Assembly: GCF_018613235.1 (NCBI RefSeq)
Contig: NZ_JAGGQP010000014.1
Location: forward strand, 16,676 to 80,675
Source of the DNA: Bacillus sp. ISL-41
GTDB taxonomy: Bacteria > Bacillota > Bacilli > Bacillales > Cytobacillaceae
Length of the DNA: 64,000 nucleotides
Direction: 5' to 3'
Shown here one piece after another: positions 36,074 through 44,819 of this stretch (positions are counted from its first letter, which is position 1; the number at the start of each line of letters is the position of its first letter). The notes beneath the pieces were generated by a model that saw nothing but the letters and a program-made list of their open reading frames with translations, ran no database searches and was not told the origin of the DNA. A program made the translations under genes and the position numbers.

Positions 36074-36550
36074 ATGAACACTGTTTATGATTTTACCGTG
36101 AAGAAGCCAAATGGGCAGGCACAAAGTTTAAGTGAGTATGAAGGAAAACCAATGTTAATTGTCAATACTGCAAGTAAATGTGGTTTGACGCCTCAGTTTA
36201 AAGGGCTTCAGGAAATGTATGACGAATACCAGGAGCAGGGACTCGAAATTTTGGGCTTTCCTTGCGGCCAGTTTAATAACCAGGAGTATGATAACATCGA
36301 GGAGACGACTGAGTTTTGCCAGCTGAACTATGGTGTGTCATTCCCGATGTTCGCTAAGATTGATGTGAATGGTGCGAAAGCGGATCCGCTGTTTGCTTTT
36401 TTAAAAGAACAAAAGGGCGGGGTACTGACGAGGGATATCAAATGGAATTTCACGAAGTTCCTTGTTGACCGAAATGGCCAGGTGGTCAAACGCTATGCGC
36501 CAACTACTGAGCCAGAAAAAATCAAGAACGATCTTGAAAAATTACTCTAA
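36074..36550 (+). CDS. Glutathione peroxidase family (thiol peroxidase-type)
   Basis: About 158 residues. ATG at 36074 after CTGAGGAGTG. Motifs: NTASKCGLTPQFKGLQ with the peroxidatic Cys36, LGFPCGQFNNQE with the resolving Cys of the CysGPx type, and WNFTKFLVDRNG, which completes the Cys-Gln-Trp-Asn tetrad. Bacillaceae lack glutathione, so it probably uses thioredoxin or bacillithiol-linked reductants to reduce lipid or organic peroxides. It is cotranscribed with ohrR (12 bases apart), which fits organic peroxide induction. Confidence 0.9.
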   Translation: MNTVYDFTVKKPNGQAQSLSEYEGKPMLIVNTASKCGLTPQFKGLQEMYDEYQEQGLEILGFPCGQFNNQEYDNIEETTEFCQLNYGVSFPMFAKIDVNGAKADPLFAFLKEQKGGVLTRDIKWNFTKFLVDRNGQVVKRYAPTTEPEKIKNDLEKLL

Positions 36551-36562
36551 GCATTGTGAAGG

Positions 36563-37012
36563 ATGAGTCACTTGAACGATTTTTTAACATTGGAAAATCA
36601 GTTGTGCTTTGCCGTCTATGACGCTGGAAGCCAGTTTACCAAGCTATATACAAAAGCGCTGGATTCCTTCGGGCTCACTTATCCGCAATATTTGGCGTTA
36701 TTGGCTCTTTGGGAGAAGGATGGGCTTACACTTAAGCAGCTGGGCGAAAGGTTAAATCTCGGCACAGGCACTTTGACTCCGATGATCAAACGGATGGAAG
36801 ACAAAGAATGGGTGAAGAGGGAACGGTCGACCGAGGATGAACGGAAGGTTTCCATTACCCTTCTTCCAAAAGCGATTGAGCAAAAGGAAGCAATCGTACA
36901 GAAGATTGCAGCAGAATTGAAGCTATGTAATATTGAGTACGAAGAGTATGAGCAATTGATGAAGCAGCTGAGTGTATTGCGAGGGAAATTGAATTCGTAT
37001 AATAGGTCATGA
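36563..37012 (+). CDS. ohrR: Organic hydroperoxide sensor, MarR family OhrR
   Basis: About 149 residues from the ATG at 36563, which places the sensing cysteine in ENQLCFAVYDA exactly at position 15, as in B. subtilis OhrR. The MarR winged helix follows: YPQYLALLALWEKDGLTLKQ, LNLGTGTLTPMIKRMEDK, and the wing RERSTEDERKVSITL. Oxidation of Cys15 releases it from DNA. It is the second gene after a glutathione peroxidase and has its operator in front of the operon, so it is probably autoregulated. Confidence 0.9.
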   Translation: MSHLNDFLTLENQLCFAVYDAGSQFTKLYTKALDSFGLTYPQYLALLALWEKDGLTLKQLGERLNLGTGTLTPMIKRMEDKEWVKRERSTEDERKVSITLLPKAIEQKEAIVQKIAAELKLCNIEYEEYEQLMKQLSVLRGKLNSYNRS

Positions 37013-37126
37013 AAAGCATTTGACATTTGACTGAGAAGTTTGAATCTTTAACCAAATAGTTAATATTGATTGTTGTATAAAATTAATGTTTTTACAGAAA
37101 TGCATTTTTAAATAGGTGATCTAATA

Positions 37127-37302
37127 GTGGATATAACAGTAAAACTTAAAGATATAATTGAGGAAATGGAATTGCAGTTTGAAGAGTCACATTCATTACT
37201 AAATAAAAAAACGGGTGAAAAGTGTCAGTAACATCGGAAGACTTTAGAGCTGCTGAAGACGAAAAACCATTTGATCATTTACCTGAATGGGTACAACATG
37301 AA
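37127..37302 (+). pseudogene. UPF0158 gene remnant, frameshifted and truncated
   Basis: GTG at 37127 after AGGTGAT. The frame reads DITVKLKDIIEEMELQFEES then KKTGEKCQ and stops; the next frame continues VTSEDFRAAEDEKPFDHLPE, the expected UPF0158 order, for about 25 residues. The coding match then ends at GAAGCGTGGG, where a dispersed repeat (copy C1) begins. The normal protein is about 150 residues, so only the N-terminal third remains. Confidence 0.7.
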
Positions 37303-37346
37303 GCGTGGGGATGTACCTTTTGCTTCTTCTCAAGAGATTAATTTAG
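37300..37346 (+). repeat. Dispersed repeat family C, copy 1
   Basis: GAAGCGTGGGG followed by GTACCTTTTGCTTCTTCTC and AAGAGATTAATTTAG. It matches 44751-44796 apart from about four positions. Confidence 0.75.
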
Positions 37347-37388
37347 TATGGAAGAATTGGAGAAAGATAGAGAGAGGTGCTTCGGGTG

Positions 37389-37562
37389 ATGGAGCCTGTG
37401 AAAATAATGCTATTGGGAATATCCATAATGTTGCTAGCTATATTTATTCAAAATACCTCTAATTGGGAATCAGGACCTTCAAATTTTGTCCAAATATTAA
37501 TTTCAATAGGATTCATTACTACACTGGTGGGTTTTTTCTTAAAAGATAAAAAGGTGCCGTAA
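37389..37562 (+). CDS. Small membrane protein, about 57 aa
   Basis: ATG at 37389 with GAGAGG upstream (a GTG at 37386 is also possible). Two hydrophobic segments, VKIMLLGISIMLLAIFI and FVQILISIGFITTLVGFFL, are joined by a short polar loop. The tail is basic. Similar short two-helix proteins are common in Bacillus with no known role. Confidence 0.45.
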   Translation: MEPVKIMLLGISIMLLAIFIQNTSNWESGPSNFVQILISIGFITTLVGFFLKDKKVP

Positions 37563-37654
37563 TTGTCATGTTTACATTTTGAATAGATGATTTTTTTCTG
37601 TCAATTCACCATATTTCCATTGACAAAAAATTAGCACAGATATTATATTAGAAG

Positions 37655-37687
37655 TCCTGCCAACTTTTCGTTGGCGTAAAGGGGACT
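37655..37687 (+). ncRNA. Structured leader of cdd (nested hairpin)
   Basis: AGTCC pairs with GGACT outside GCCAAC/GTTGGC. It lies 40 bases ahead of the cdd start. It has no visible T tail, so it is not a simple terminator; no known riboswitch is recognised. Confidence 0.35.
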
Positions 37688-37725
37688 GTGAAAAGTTCAT
37701 TCTTATGGGAAAGGGAATGATAATA

Positions 37726-38124
37726 ATGAACAAAGAGCAATTAGTGGAGAGTGCGCGTCAGACGAAAAAGAATGCTTATGCGCCTTATTCTAAATTTCCT
37801 GTTGGTGCAGCTTTGCTGCTAAAAGATGGTACCGTTTACAACGGAGTGAATGTTGAAAATGTATCTTTCGGTGCGACAAATTGCGCTGAGCGAACGGCTA
37901 TTTTTACAGCTGTGGCGAATGGTTATAAGAAGGGGGACTTCGAGGCGATCGCCGTCTCTGGTGATACAGCCGACTTCCTGCCTCCTTGCAGCATCTGCAG
38001 ACAAGTGATGGCTGAATTCTTTTCACCAGATATGCCGGTGTACTTAACGAATGATAAAAAAGAAATCCGCGAGCTGGCATTGAAAGAATTATTGCCGTAT
38101 GCCTTCACGGATTTAGATATGTAA
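37726..38124 (+). CDS. cdd: Cytidine deaminase
   Basis: About 132 residues, the length of the tetrameric Bacillus enzyme. ATG at 37726 after AAAGGGAATG. Zinc-site motifs are complete: NCAERTA (Cys ligand and catalytic Glu) and PPCSICRQ (two Cys ligands), preceded by YAPYSKFPVGAALL. It deaminates cytidine and deoxycytidine to uridine and deoxyuridine for pyrimidine salvage in the cytoplasm. It is not beside era or dgkA as in B. subtilis, so this may be an extra copy. Followed by a terminator. Confidence 0.93.
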   Translation: MNKEQLVESARQTKKNAYAPYSKFPVGAALLLKDGTVYNGVNVENVSFGATNCAERTAIFTAVANGYKKGDFEAIAVSGDTADFLPPCSICRQVMAEFFSPDMPVYLTNDKKEIRELALKELLPYAFTDLDM

Positions 38125-38143
38125 ATTTACATGAAAAGTACGA

Positions 38144-38184
38144 GAGCGTGTTTTGATCATTAGATCAGGATGTGCTCTTTTTTA
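38144..38184 (+). terminator. Terminator of cdd
   Basis: GAGCGTGTTTTGATC and GATCAGGATGTGCTC around a TATTAGA-like loop, then TTTTTTA. A few mismatches in the stem. Confidence 0.75.
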
Positions 38185-38335
38185 TTGGCTCTTTAAGTAC
38201 CTATTGCTGCTTTTAAACCCATTTGGAAAATTCTCTAATGAAGGTATAAATGTTAAAATATTTGATATAAAGGTTGTAGATATTATGGGGGCGAATTTAA
38301 ATTAAAAGCATTTTAGAGTAAGAGGGGGGACAAGC

Positions 38336-38521
38336 TTGAAAGTTAATGCCAAATATCTTATTCAGTTAGCTGGGTTAATCATTTTAATCTTTGGTGGAAC
38401 GTTCCTTATTGTGTATTCCCAAACAGGTGAAGTATTAGTGGATCAGCTTATTGGAGTTACAATTGGGGTAGTTCTGTTGATCGCCAGCTTGATTTGGAGA
38501 ATGGTGAAGAAATCAGATTAA
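38336..38521 (+). CDS. Small membrane protein, 61 aa
   Basis: TTG at 38336 with AGAGGGGGGAC upstream. Two hydrophobic segments (residues about 6-27 and 36-54) and a basic end RMVKKSD. No family recognised. Followed within 140 bases by another tiny membrane protein gene. Confidence 0.5.
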   Translation: MKVNAKYLIQLAGLIILIFGGTFLIVYSQTGEVLVDQLIGVTIGVVLLIASLIWRMVKKSD

Positions 38522-38655
38522 TGATTGATGACTCCTATTAGAGGGATGTCTTCCATATTTGTGCCCGGTTTTTCGCTCATGGTCCAAGACGGGGAACATA
38601 TCTGGCAGGTGAGTGAATGTGTAGATGAGCAATAATGTAATGGGGGTAGGGAATT

Positions 38656-38811
38656 TTGCAATTATTCTTATTGCTATTTGGTTTAGCCATTGGTGTATTC
38701 ATTATGTATTATTTGCCGATAATAGCCAAGGATATACATAAGAGTACGAAACAGAATGAAGTAATCATTAAACTTTTGGAGAAACAGATTGTAAAAAACG
38801 AAGAAAAATAA
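38656..38811 (+). CDS. Tiny single-helix membrane protein, 51 aa
   Basis: TTG at 38656 after TGGGGGTAGGG. The product starts with one membrane helix (LFLLLFGLAIGVFIMYYL) followed by a charged, probably coiled segment (EVIIKLLEKQIVKNEEK). A strong terminator follows the stop directly, which supports a real gene. Function unknown. Confidence 0.5.
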   Translation: MQLFLLLFGLAIGVFIMYYLPIIAKDIHKSTKQNEVIIKLLEKQIVKNEEK

Positions 38812-38815
38812 CACA

Positions 38816-38865
38816 AAAAAAGAGCAGTATTTACGCGCGAAAACGTAGAATACTGCTCTTTTTTA
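38816..38865. terminator. Strong bidirectional terminator
   Basis: AAAAAGAGCAGTATT and its complement around TACGCGCGAAAACGTAG, followed by TTTTTT. It separates the tiny gene from helD. Confidence 0.88.
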
Positions 38866-39008
38866 TATTGAAAAATATGAGATCATATGGTAAATTTATA
38901 TAGATACGCTATGATAGTTAAAATAAAATAAATTTATCCTTATTTTAATTATACAATGCAATATAATTGGAAGTCAACTCTTTTATCAAAAAAAATAGGG
39001 GTGTTGCT

Positions 39009-41339
39009 ATGAGTTTGGATCTTCAGTGGGAGCAAAAGCGTTTGGACAGTGTGATGGAGGCCATTACGGACGAAATCAACAGGGTGGAAGAAGAAACTTC
39101 AAGGCGTAAAAATGAAGTCGTCCATATCCGGAAACACTTTTGGGATGAAGTGAAGGTCAATACGGATACCTTTGATGATTTTCTTGAAACGATCATTGGC
39201 TTGAGGCAGGAAGCGCAGGCTCTGTCGGTAAACCAGAGCATACACAAGCACTCTTCCAAGCGTCTGGCTACACTTCGCCGTATGAAGGAGATTCCCTATT
39301 TTGGCCGGATTGATTTTACAGAAGAAGGTACCTCCGCTCCGGAAAAAATCTATATTGGTATTTCCTCTCTTAGTGATACTGAAGGTGAGGATTTTCTGAT
39401 TTATGACTGGAGGGCACCAATCTCTAGTGTTTATTATGATTACCAGCCTGGACCAGCGAAGTATCAAACACCTGGTGGCATTATCGAAGGTAATCTCGAG
39501 AAAAAGTGGCAATATCTTATTCGAGGCGGCGTTTTGCAGTCGATGTTCGATACTAGCCTTACAATCGGAGACGAGATTTTACAACAGGTGCTAGGCAAAG
39601 GCACCGATAAACATATGCATAATATTGTCGCAACCATTCAACAGGAGCAGAATCGGATCATCCGACATGACCGGGGAAGGCTTTTGATTGTTCACGGTGC
39701 GGCTGGCAGCGGCAAAACATCGGCTGCCATGCAGCGAATTGCATTTTTGCTCTACAAATACCGCGACAAGCTGAATGCCGATCAAATTATCCTGTTCTCA
39801 CCGAATACGATGTTTAGCAGTTATGTTTCCAATGTCCTTCCAGAACTTGGAGAAGAGAATATGCTGCAGGCAACATTCCAGGAATACCTGGATCATCGGC
39901 TAGGGAAAGAATTCGACGTTGAAAATCCATATGAGCAATTGGAATATGTTTTAACAGCTAAGGGTGACGAGTCGTATAAAGCCAGGGTAGCGGGAATTCA
40001 ATTCAAAGCATCCATCCAATTTTTTGAGGTGATTCACTCCTACAGGAAATCACTTGAAGTGTCTGGAATGGTTTTCAAGAGCATTCGTTTTAGGGAGGAG
40101 CCAATTGTCACTTCCCAGCAAATCGAAGACCGTTTCTACAGCAGCAAGGGGTCAAACAGTTTTCACAGCCGTCTAGAAAAATTAAGGGATTGGCTTTTGA
40201 AGCAAATTAGTGAGGCTGAAAAGCTTGAACGAACTAAGTCTTGGGTTCAGGAGGAAATCGAACTGCTTAGTGATGAAGAGTATCATAAGGCGCATGCCTA
40301 TCTGGCGAAAAAACGGGGATATACAGGAGAATCGATTCATGATTATGAAATCGAGCCAGAGGCGTTGGCCCGCCTGATTGTTAGACGGAAATTTAACCCG
40401 TTGCGTAAAATGATCAAGGCGTATCGCTTCGTCAACATCAAGGGAATCTACAAGCAGCTTTTTACCGGGAGCAACCAAATGGAGCTTGTACCAGAGGAAT
40501 GGCAAGGAATTTGCTTATCGACGGTCACAATGCTAGATGAAGGGAAGCTGTATTATGAGGATGCTACTCCATTTCTACTTTTAAAAGAGTTGATTTTGGG
40601 GTTTCAAATCAACAGCTCGATCAAACACATAGTGGTGGATGAGGCGCAGGATTATTCTCCTTTTCAATTCGAGTTTTTGAAGAGATTATTTCCAGCAGCG
40701 AAAATGACTGTTCTAGGGGACTTTAACCAGGCAATCTTCGCCCATGCCAGCGAAATGGTCGATTTTCACACACTTACCAGCCTGTACGGTCAGGATAAAA
40801 CAGAAGTGATCAACATGACGCGGAGCTACCGTTCCACAAAGCCGATTATTGAATTTACACGTTCACTTGTGCCTAACGGAGGGAGGATTATTCCAGTTGA
40901 GCGCGATGGAGAGCGGCCGGTGCTGACACAAGTTACGAATCATGAAAACCTCCATAAATGTATTGCTGATAAAGTGGAACAGTTACGGGGCCTTGGTAAT
41001 CAGAGCGTTGCGATCATCTGCAAATCGGCTGAGGAAAGTCGAGGGGCGCACCAATCCCTTTCAAGCATTGAAGGAATCAAAATCATAAAAAGCAGTTCAA
41101 TAGAATATGAACAAGGGGTAGTGGTGATTCCATCCTATTTATCCAAGGGAATCGAGTTCGACGCCGTCATCATTTATGATGCATCAGAGAATGTGTATGC
41201 TGATGAGACACTGCGCAGAGTATTTTATACCGCTTGCACCAGAGCTATGCATCATTTGCAGCTATATAGTGTAGGAGAGCCCAGTCCTTTTTTACGAAAC
41301 GCTTTGCATGAAGGTCTGATTGAAGCAGATTCATATTAA
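39009..41339 (+). CDS. helD: RNA polymerase recycling helicase HelD
   Basis: About 776 residues, matching B. subtilis HelD (774). ATG at 39009 with TAGGGGTG upstream; an in-frame start at 38967 lacks a site. A coiled-coil N-terminus (about 1-75: SVMEAITDEINRVEEE) reaches into the polymerase secondary channel in known structures. UvrD-like motor motifs: Walker A GAAGSGKT at 230, IVVDEAQDYSPFQ, LGDFNQAIF, RSYRST and, in the last domain, KGIEFDAVI and YTACTRAMHH. It removes stalled RNA polymerase from DNA using ATP. Confidence 0.92.
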   Translation: MSLDLQWEQKRLDSVMEAITDEINRVEEETSRRKNEVVHIRKHFWDEVKVNTDTFDDFLETIIGLRQEAQALSVNQSIHKHSSKRLATLRRMKEIPYFGRIDFTEEGTSAPEKIYIGISSLSDTEGEDFLIYDWRAPISSVYYDYQPGPAKYQTPGGIIEGNLEKKWQYLIRGGVLQSMFDTSLTIGDEILQQVLGKGTDKHMHNIVATIQQEQNRIIRHDRGRLLIVHGAAGSGKTSAAMQRIAFLLYKYRDKLNADQIILFSPNTMFSSYVSNVLPELGEENMLQATFQEYLDHRLGKEFDVENPYEQLEYVLTAKGDESYKARVAGIQFKASIQFFEVIHSYRKSLEVSGMVFKSIRFREEPIVTSQQIEDRFYSSKGSNSFHSRLEKLRDWLLKQISEAEKLERTKSWVQEEIELLSDEEYHKAHAYLAKKRGYTGESIHDYEIEPEALARLIVRRKFNPLRKMIKAYRFVNIKGIYKQLFTGSNQMELVPEEWQGICLSTVTMLDEGKLYYEDATPFLLLKELILGFQINSSIKHIVVDEAQDYSPFQFEFLKRLFPAAKMTVLGDFNQAIFAHASEMVDFHTLTSLYGQDKTEVINMTRSYRSTKPIIEFTRSLVPNGGRIIPVERDGERPVLTQVTNHENLHKCIADKVEQLRGLGNQSVAIICKSAEESRGAHQSLSSIEGIKIIKSSSIEYEQGVVVIPSYLSKGIEFDAVIIYDASENVYADETLRRVFYTACTRAMHHLQLYSVGEPSPFLRNALHEGLIEADSY

Positions 41340-41516
41340 AATGGGGTGAAGCGGGAAAAGGAAATTGTTGTTGAGAATTAAGGTTGTCTATATCTACTAA
41401 ACGTTAAGGAGAATACCACCTGGCGTAATAGATAAATAGACCTAATTCTCTCCTGATATGTGGACTGCTTACATCGCAACAATTAAAATATAAATATTAT
41501 AAACAGGAGGTGTAGT

Positions 41517-43694
41517 ATGGAAACGGTAGTAAATGGGCCATTACTTTTTGAACATATCTTCAATCATTTAACCTATCCTGTGTTGATTTTTGAAATAGAT
41601 CTTAACAAGGCTCGGGTTTTGGAAGTTAATGAACCTGCGTGTGCTTTGTTTAAATATTCTAGAGAGGAATTTTTAACAAAGAAGGCTAAGTCACTCTTCA
41701 ATCATTTATCTCCTAAGGTCTTAAAAACATTAAAAGCCCTATTATTAGAGAATGGCCAGCTATCGACTATCCTGGAGCTTCGTAATAAAACGGGCCAAGT
41801 ATTCACTGTAGAAGTCGAAGCATCCTTTATTAATCAGGGGAATACACCGTTGGTTTTTTGCTTGCTCAAAGAATATTCCCGCTCCTCCTGCCAAAATGAT
41901 GCATTAAAAGAAGAAAACAGCTACCTGCGAATGGTTCTGGATACAATACAATCATTTGTTGTGATTCTTGATAAAGAAGGGCGTATCTATAACTGGAATC
42001 AATACACGGAAAGGATGACAGAATACAGCCTTAAAGAATTACAATATCAGAAGTTTTGGGACATTTTTATTGATGATGAGGAGAAGAATCGGATTACGGA
42101 TAACTACTTGTCAGGTAAAATCCCTCTGGATTATGAAAATTCTTGGCTGATGAAAAATGGCGAGAAACGACATATCAAATGGAAGAGCCAGACGGTTACT
42201 GATGCTGAAGGCAATACTGAATTTGTTATAGCCACTGGAGTGGATGTTACCGATGAAGTTCTTTCGTATAAAGAACTGAATAAGAGCAAGGGGAAATATC
42301 AAACGCTTGTCTCTTCAATGAATGACCTCGTTTTTACAATTGACCAGTCCTTCATCATCACCAGCGTTTACGGTAAATGGTTAATAACAAATGGATTTAC
42401 GAAGGAAGCCTTTGAAGGGGAGTCCCTATATCATCTATTAAATGATTCCACCATGCAAGAGAAGGTCAAGATGACTCTTGGTGGAGAAATTTCAGAATTC
42501 GAATGGGATTTGGAATGTGGAGATAAGACTTATAATTTTCATACTGTATTGTCACCGATTGTTTTACCTGACAACATCGTAAAAGAGATTGTTGGTGTTA
42601 CCCGCGATATAACGGAGAAAAAAAGCCTGGAAGAACACCATAAGAGGATTTATGAAGCATTGACAAGCGGAGTAATTGTCCAGAATACCTCCGGAGAAAT
42701 CATCTATGTAAATAGGAATGCAACCGAAATTTTAGGATATAGCGAAGATGACCTCAAGAATATGACGTCCATGAATGAAGAATGGGATGCAGAAAACTCG
42801 GCGGGTGAAATCTTTCCCGGTGAGGCACACCCGGCAATGAAAACATTGCGAACTGGTGAAGAGTTCAGCAATGTTGAGATGTTTGTATACAATCCGCAAA
42901 AGAAGGAAAAGCGCTGGATCCTGGTAGATACTCGGCCTATTTTCGAGGCGGGAAGCAAAAAGGACGTTGAATATGCTTTGTCTACATTTCACGATATCAC
43001 GAAAAAAAAGGAAATGGATGAAGTGATGCAGCAATCTCAAAATCTTGCACTAATAGGCAAAATTGCTTCAGGGGTCGTTCATGAAATTCGAAATCCGCTT
43101 ACCAGTTTAATGGGTTTCTTGAAATTATTCGAAGAAGGAGATCGAAAAAGCCAGTTATTTGAATACCTTCCAGTCATAAGAGCAGAGTTGGAACAACTAA
43201 ATAAGTTTTCCAATGAATTTATAGAACTCTCCTATTCAAAGGAGCTTAAGTGGACCGAGGCGAATCTTGCCGAAATCATCCAAAGTGCTATTCATGAGTT
43301 AAAAGAGGAAATTGACGACCGCAAAATAAACCTAAACATAGAATCAAACTGCAGCGAGGCTATTTTATTACACTGCAAGGAACCTGATCTAAAACTCCTC
43401 TTTATAAATCTCTTTGAAAATTCAATTGAAGCGATGGATGTCGGCGGAAACCTGCAGATTCAACTGCGGTGTCTGGAAGAAAAAGTCGAGATTAAAGTGA
43501 TTGATAATGGTAAAGGAATAAGTCCTGATCGTTTAAAGCATCTTTGCGAACCATATTATTCAACCAAAGAAAAAGGGACAGGTCTGGGTTTGATGCGCAG
43601 TCTAAAAATTATCCATGACCATAAAGGGAAAATTGATTTTGCCAGTGAAGAAGGGAAGGGTACGGTTGTCACGATAGAATTAGTTTTACACTAA
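41517..43694 (+). CDS. Multi-PAS sensor histidine kinase, sporulation-kinase type
   Basis: About 725 residues. ATG at 41517 after AGGAGGTG. Four PAS domains are seen: about 10-125, 135-250, 260-370 and 380-505, the last with its PAC end FHDITKKKEM. HisKA follows with SGVVHEIRNPLTSLMGF (phospho-acceptor His522), then the ATP-binding domain with N box LFENSIEAM, G1 DNGKGI and G2 GTGLGL. There is no membrane segment, so it is a cytoplasmic sensor. No response regulator lies beside it, as in orphan Bacillus kinases KinA-KinE that feed Spo0F. The signal is unknown. Confidence 0.88.
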   Translation: METVVNGPLLFEHIFNHLTYPVLIFEIDLNKARVLEVNEPACALFKYSREEFLTKKAKSLFNHLSPKVLKTLKALLLENGQLSTILELRNKTGQVFTVEVEASFINQGNTPLVFCLLKEYSRSSCQNDALKEENSYLRMVLDTIQSFVVILDKEGRIYNWNQYTERMTEYSLKELQYQKFWDIFIDDEEKNRITDNYLSGKIPLDYENSWLMKNGEKRHIKWKSQTVTDAEGNTEFVIATGVDVTDEVLSYKELNKSKGKYQTLVSSMNDLVFTIDQSFIITSVYGKWLITNGFTKEAFEGESLYHLLNDSTMQEKVKMTLGGEISEFEWDLECGDKTYNFHTVLSPIVLPDNIVKEIVGVTRDITEKKSLEEHHKRIYEALTSGVIVQNTSGEIIYVNRNATEILGYSEDDLKNMTSMNEEWDAENSAGEIFPGEAHPAMKTLRTGEEFSNVEMFVYNPQKKEKRWILVDTRPIFEAGSKKDVEYALSTFHDITKKKEMDEVMQQSQNLALIGKIASGVVHEIRNPLTSLMGFLKLFEEGDRKSQLFEYLPVIRAELEQLNKFSNEFIELSYSKELKWTEANLAEIIQSAIHELKEEIDDRKINLNIESNCSEAILLHCKEPDLKLLFINLFENSIEAMDVGGNLQIQLRCLEEKVEIKVIDNGKGISPDRLKHLCEPYYSTKEKGTGLGLMRSLKIIHDHKGKIDFASEEGKGTVVTIELVLH

Positions 43695-43719
43695 TGTGTT
43701 ACGTAAATAGAATCCCACA

Positions 43720-43756
43720 CAAGACTTGGAGCTGTTAGGTTCTCCGAGTCTTTTTA
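43720..43756 (+). terminator. Terminator of the kinase gene
   Basis: AAGACTTGGAG, a 10-base loop, CTCCGAGTCTT, then TTTATTTG. Confidence 0.82.
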
Positions 43757-43847
43757 TTTGTACTTATTCTAAGGGAACAATCGTCCACTGCATATTTTCT
43801 TTCAAATGGCAAAAATTAATTCTATTAGTCATAGAATGGGGTTTGCT

Positions 43848-44379
43848 ATGAAATTTTCACGGCTTCAAGTATCGGCTCTAATTATTTTATTTACTGGCAT
43901 ATCAAACCATGTGATGATTCTTCCGCATTTACTGAGAGTGGCTAAGCGTGATGCCTGGGCCAGTGTAGCCCTGGCGTATGTCTTCCTCCTGATATGGGGA
44001 TTTCTCGCAGTCTTTATTTTTAAAAAGATGAATGGCGAAGGCTTTTTAAACTGGGTGCAAAATCGGGCGGGCACTATAGTGGCTAAAGGATTTACGCTTT
44101 TCTTTGCTGTTTATTTCCTTGTTTCGGGCTCATTTTCATCATATGATTTCATTCTTATGATCAAGATTTACTTCCTTCCTAATACACCCGCCTGGATCGT
44201 TACATTGTGTTTCACGTTACTGTGCATCTGGGCGATGACACCGTTAAAATACTCGCTCAACTGGTTTCCATCCACCAAATGGTTATCATCCGGTGCTTGA
44301 AGGGTTTGTGATTGTCCTGGGCGGGAGCATGGATTTGTTTATCCTGTTCCTGGTGCACGATAAGTTCAACAAGCCTTAA
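43848..44379 (+). pseudogene. GerAB-type germination permease remnant
   Basis: ATG at 43848 after ATGGGG. The first frame encodes the N-terminal 150 residues of an endospore germination GerAB/KinB-like permease: LQVSALIILFTGISNHVMIL, LPHLLRVAKRDAW, NGEGFLNWVQNRAG. It shifts after TPLKYSLNW; a second frame then gives GYHPVLEGFVIVLGGSMD and LFILFLVHDKFNKP before a stop. Family members are about 365 residues, so an internal piece and the C-terminal half are missing. No gerAA or gerAC remains nearby. Confidence 0.7.
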
Positions 44380-44412
44380 ATCAAATTGGTCTGTGTTAAA
44401 ATTGGACATGGA

Positions 44413-44476
44413 TAAAGTACTACTCTCAAAAGGTTATTGTGGTGATAACTCAGAGGGTACTTTGTCCTTTTTTATT
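44413..44476 (+). terminator. Long terminator hairpin
   Basis: AAAGTACTACTCTC and CAGAGGGTACTTT, with an inner AGGTTATT/GATAACT pairing, followed by GTCCTTTTTT. Confidence 0.75.
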
Positions 44477-44619
44477 TGTCTAGAAAAAGGCCTTACACAT
44501 ACATTTATAAAACATCAGCGATTCCGTTTAATAAGAGATAAATGAACAATATCATATAAGAATCTCCTTATTTGACTATTCCCTTCTCTCTGGTCTAAAA
44601 GTCTTTTCGCGAATGATAA

Positions 44620-44687
44620 GGGAGTCTTCTGTAAAAAACGATAAAACCCATAATGACTTATTGTCACCAAGAATAGTTCAAATATGA
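44620..44687. repeat. Dispersed repeat family D, copy 1
   Basis: GGGAGTCTTCTGTA, then CCCATAATGACTTATTGTC and ACCAAGAATAG. Same order and wording as 62464-62532. Confidence 0.7.
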
Positions 44688-44750
44688 AATTTATTAATAA
44701 AGATTGTTAGCTATTTTCCTGAGGTAAAGATAATCGTTTAAAGGACTGTG

Positions 44751-44796
44751 GAAGCGTGGGAAGTACCTTTTGCTTCTTCTCAAGAGATAAATTTAG
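44751..44796 (+). repeat. Dispersed repeat family C, copy 2
   Basis: GAAGCGTGGGAAGTACC followed by TTTTGCTTCTTCTCAAGAG; matches 37300-37346. Here it is followed by AAGAACGTCCCTCTG. Confidence 0.75.
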
Positions 44797-44819
44797 AAGC
44801 ATAAGAACGTCCCTCTGTT

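Larger units (their letters stand above)
44380..44819. other. Intergenic stretch rich in repeats
   Basis: It contains a terminator at 44413, dispersed repeat D copy 1 at 44620 and repeat C copy 2 at 44751. No coding signal is seen; a stretch reading in one frame near 44312-44545 is just the terminator and remnant. Confidence 0.5.
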
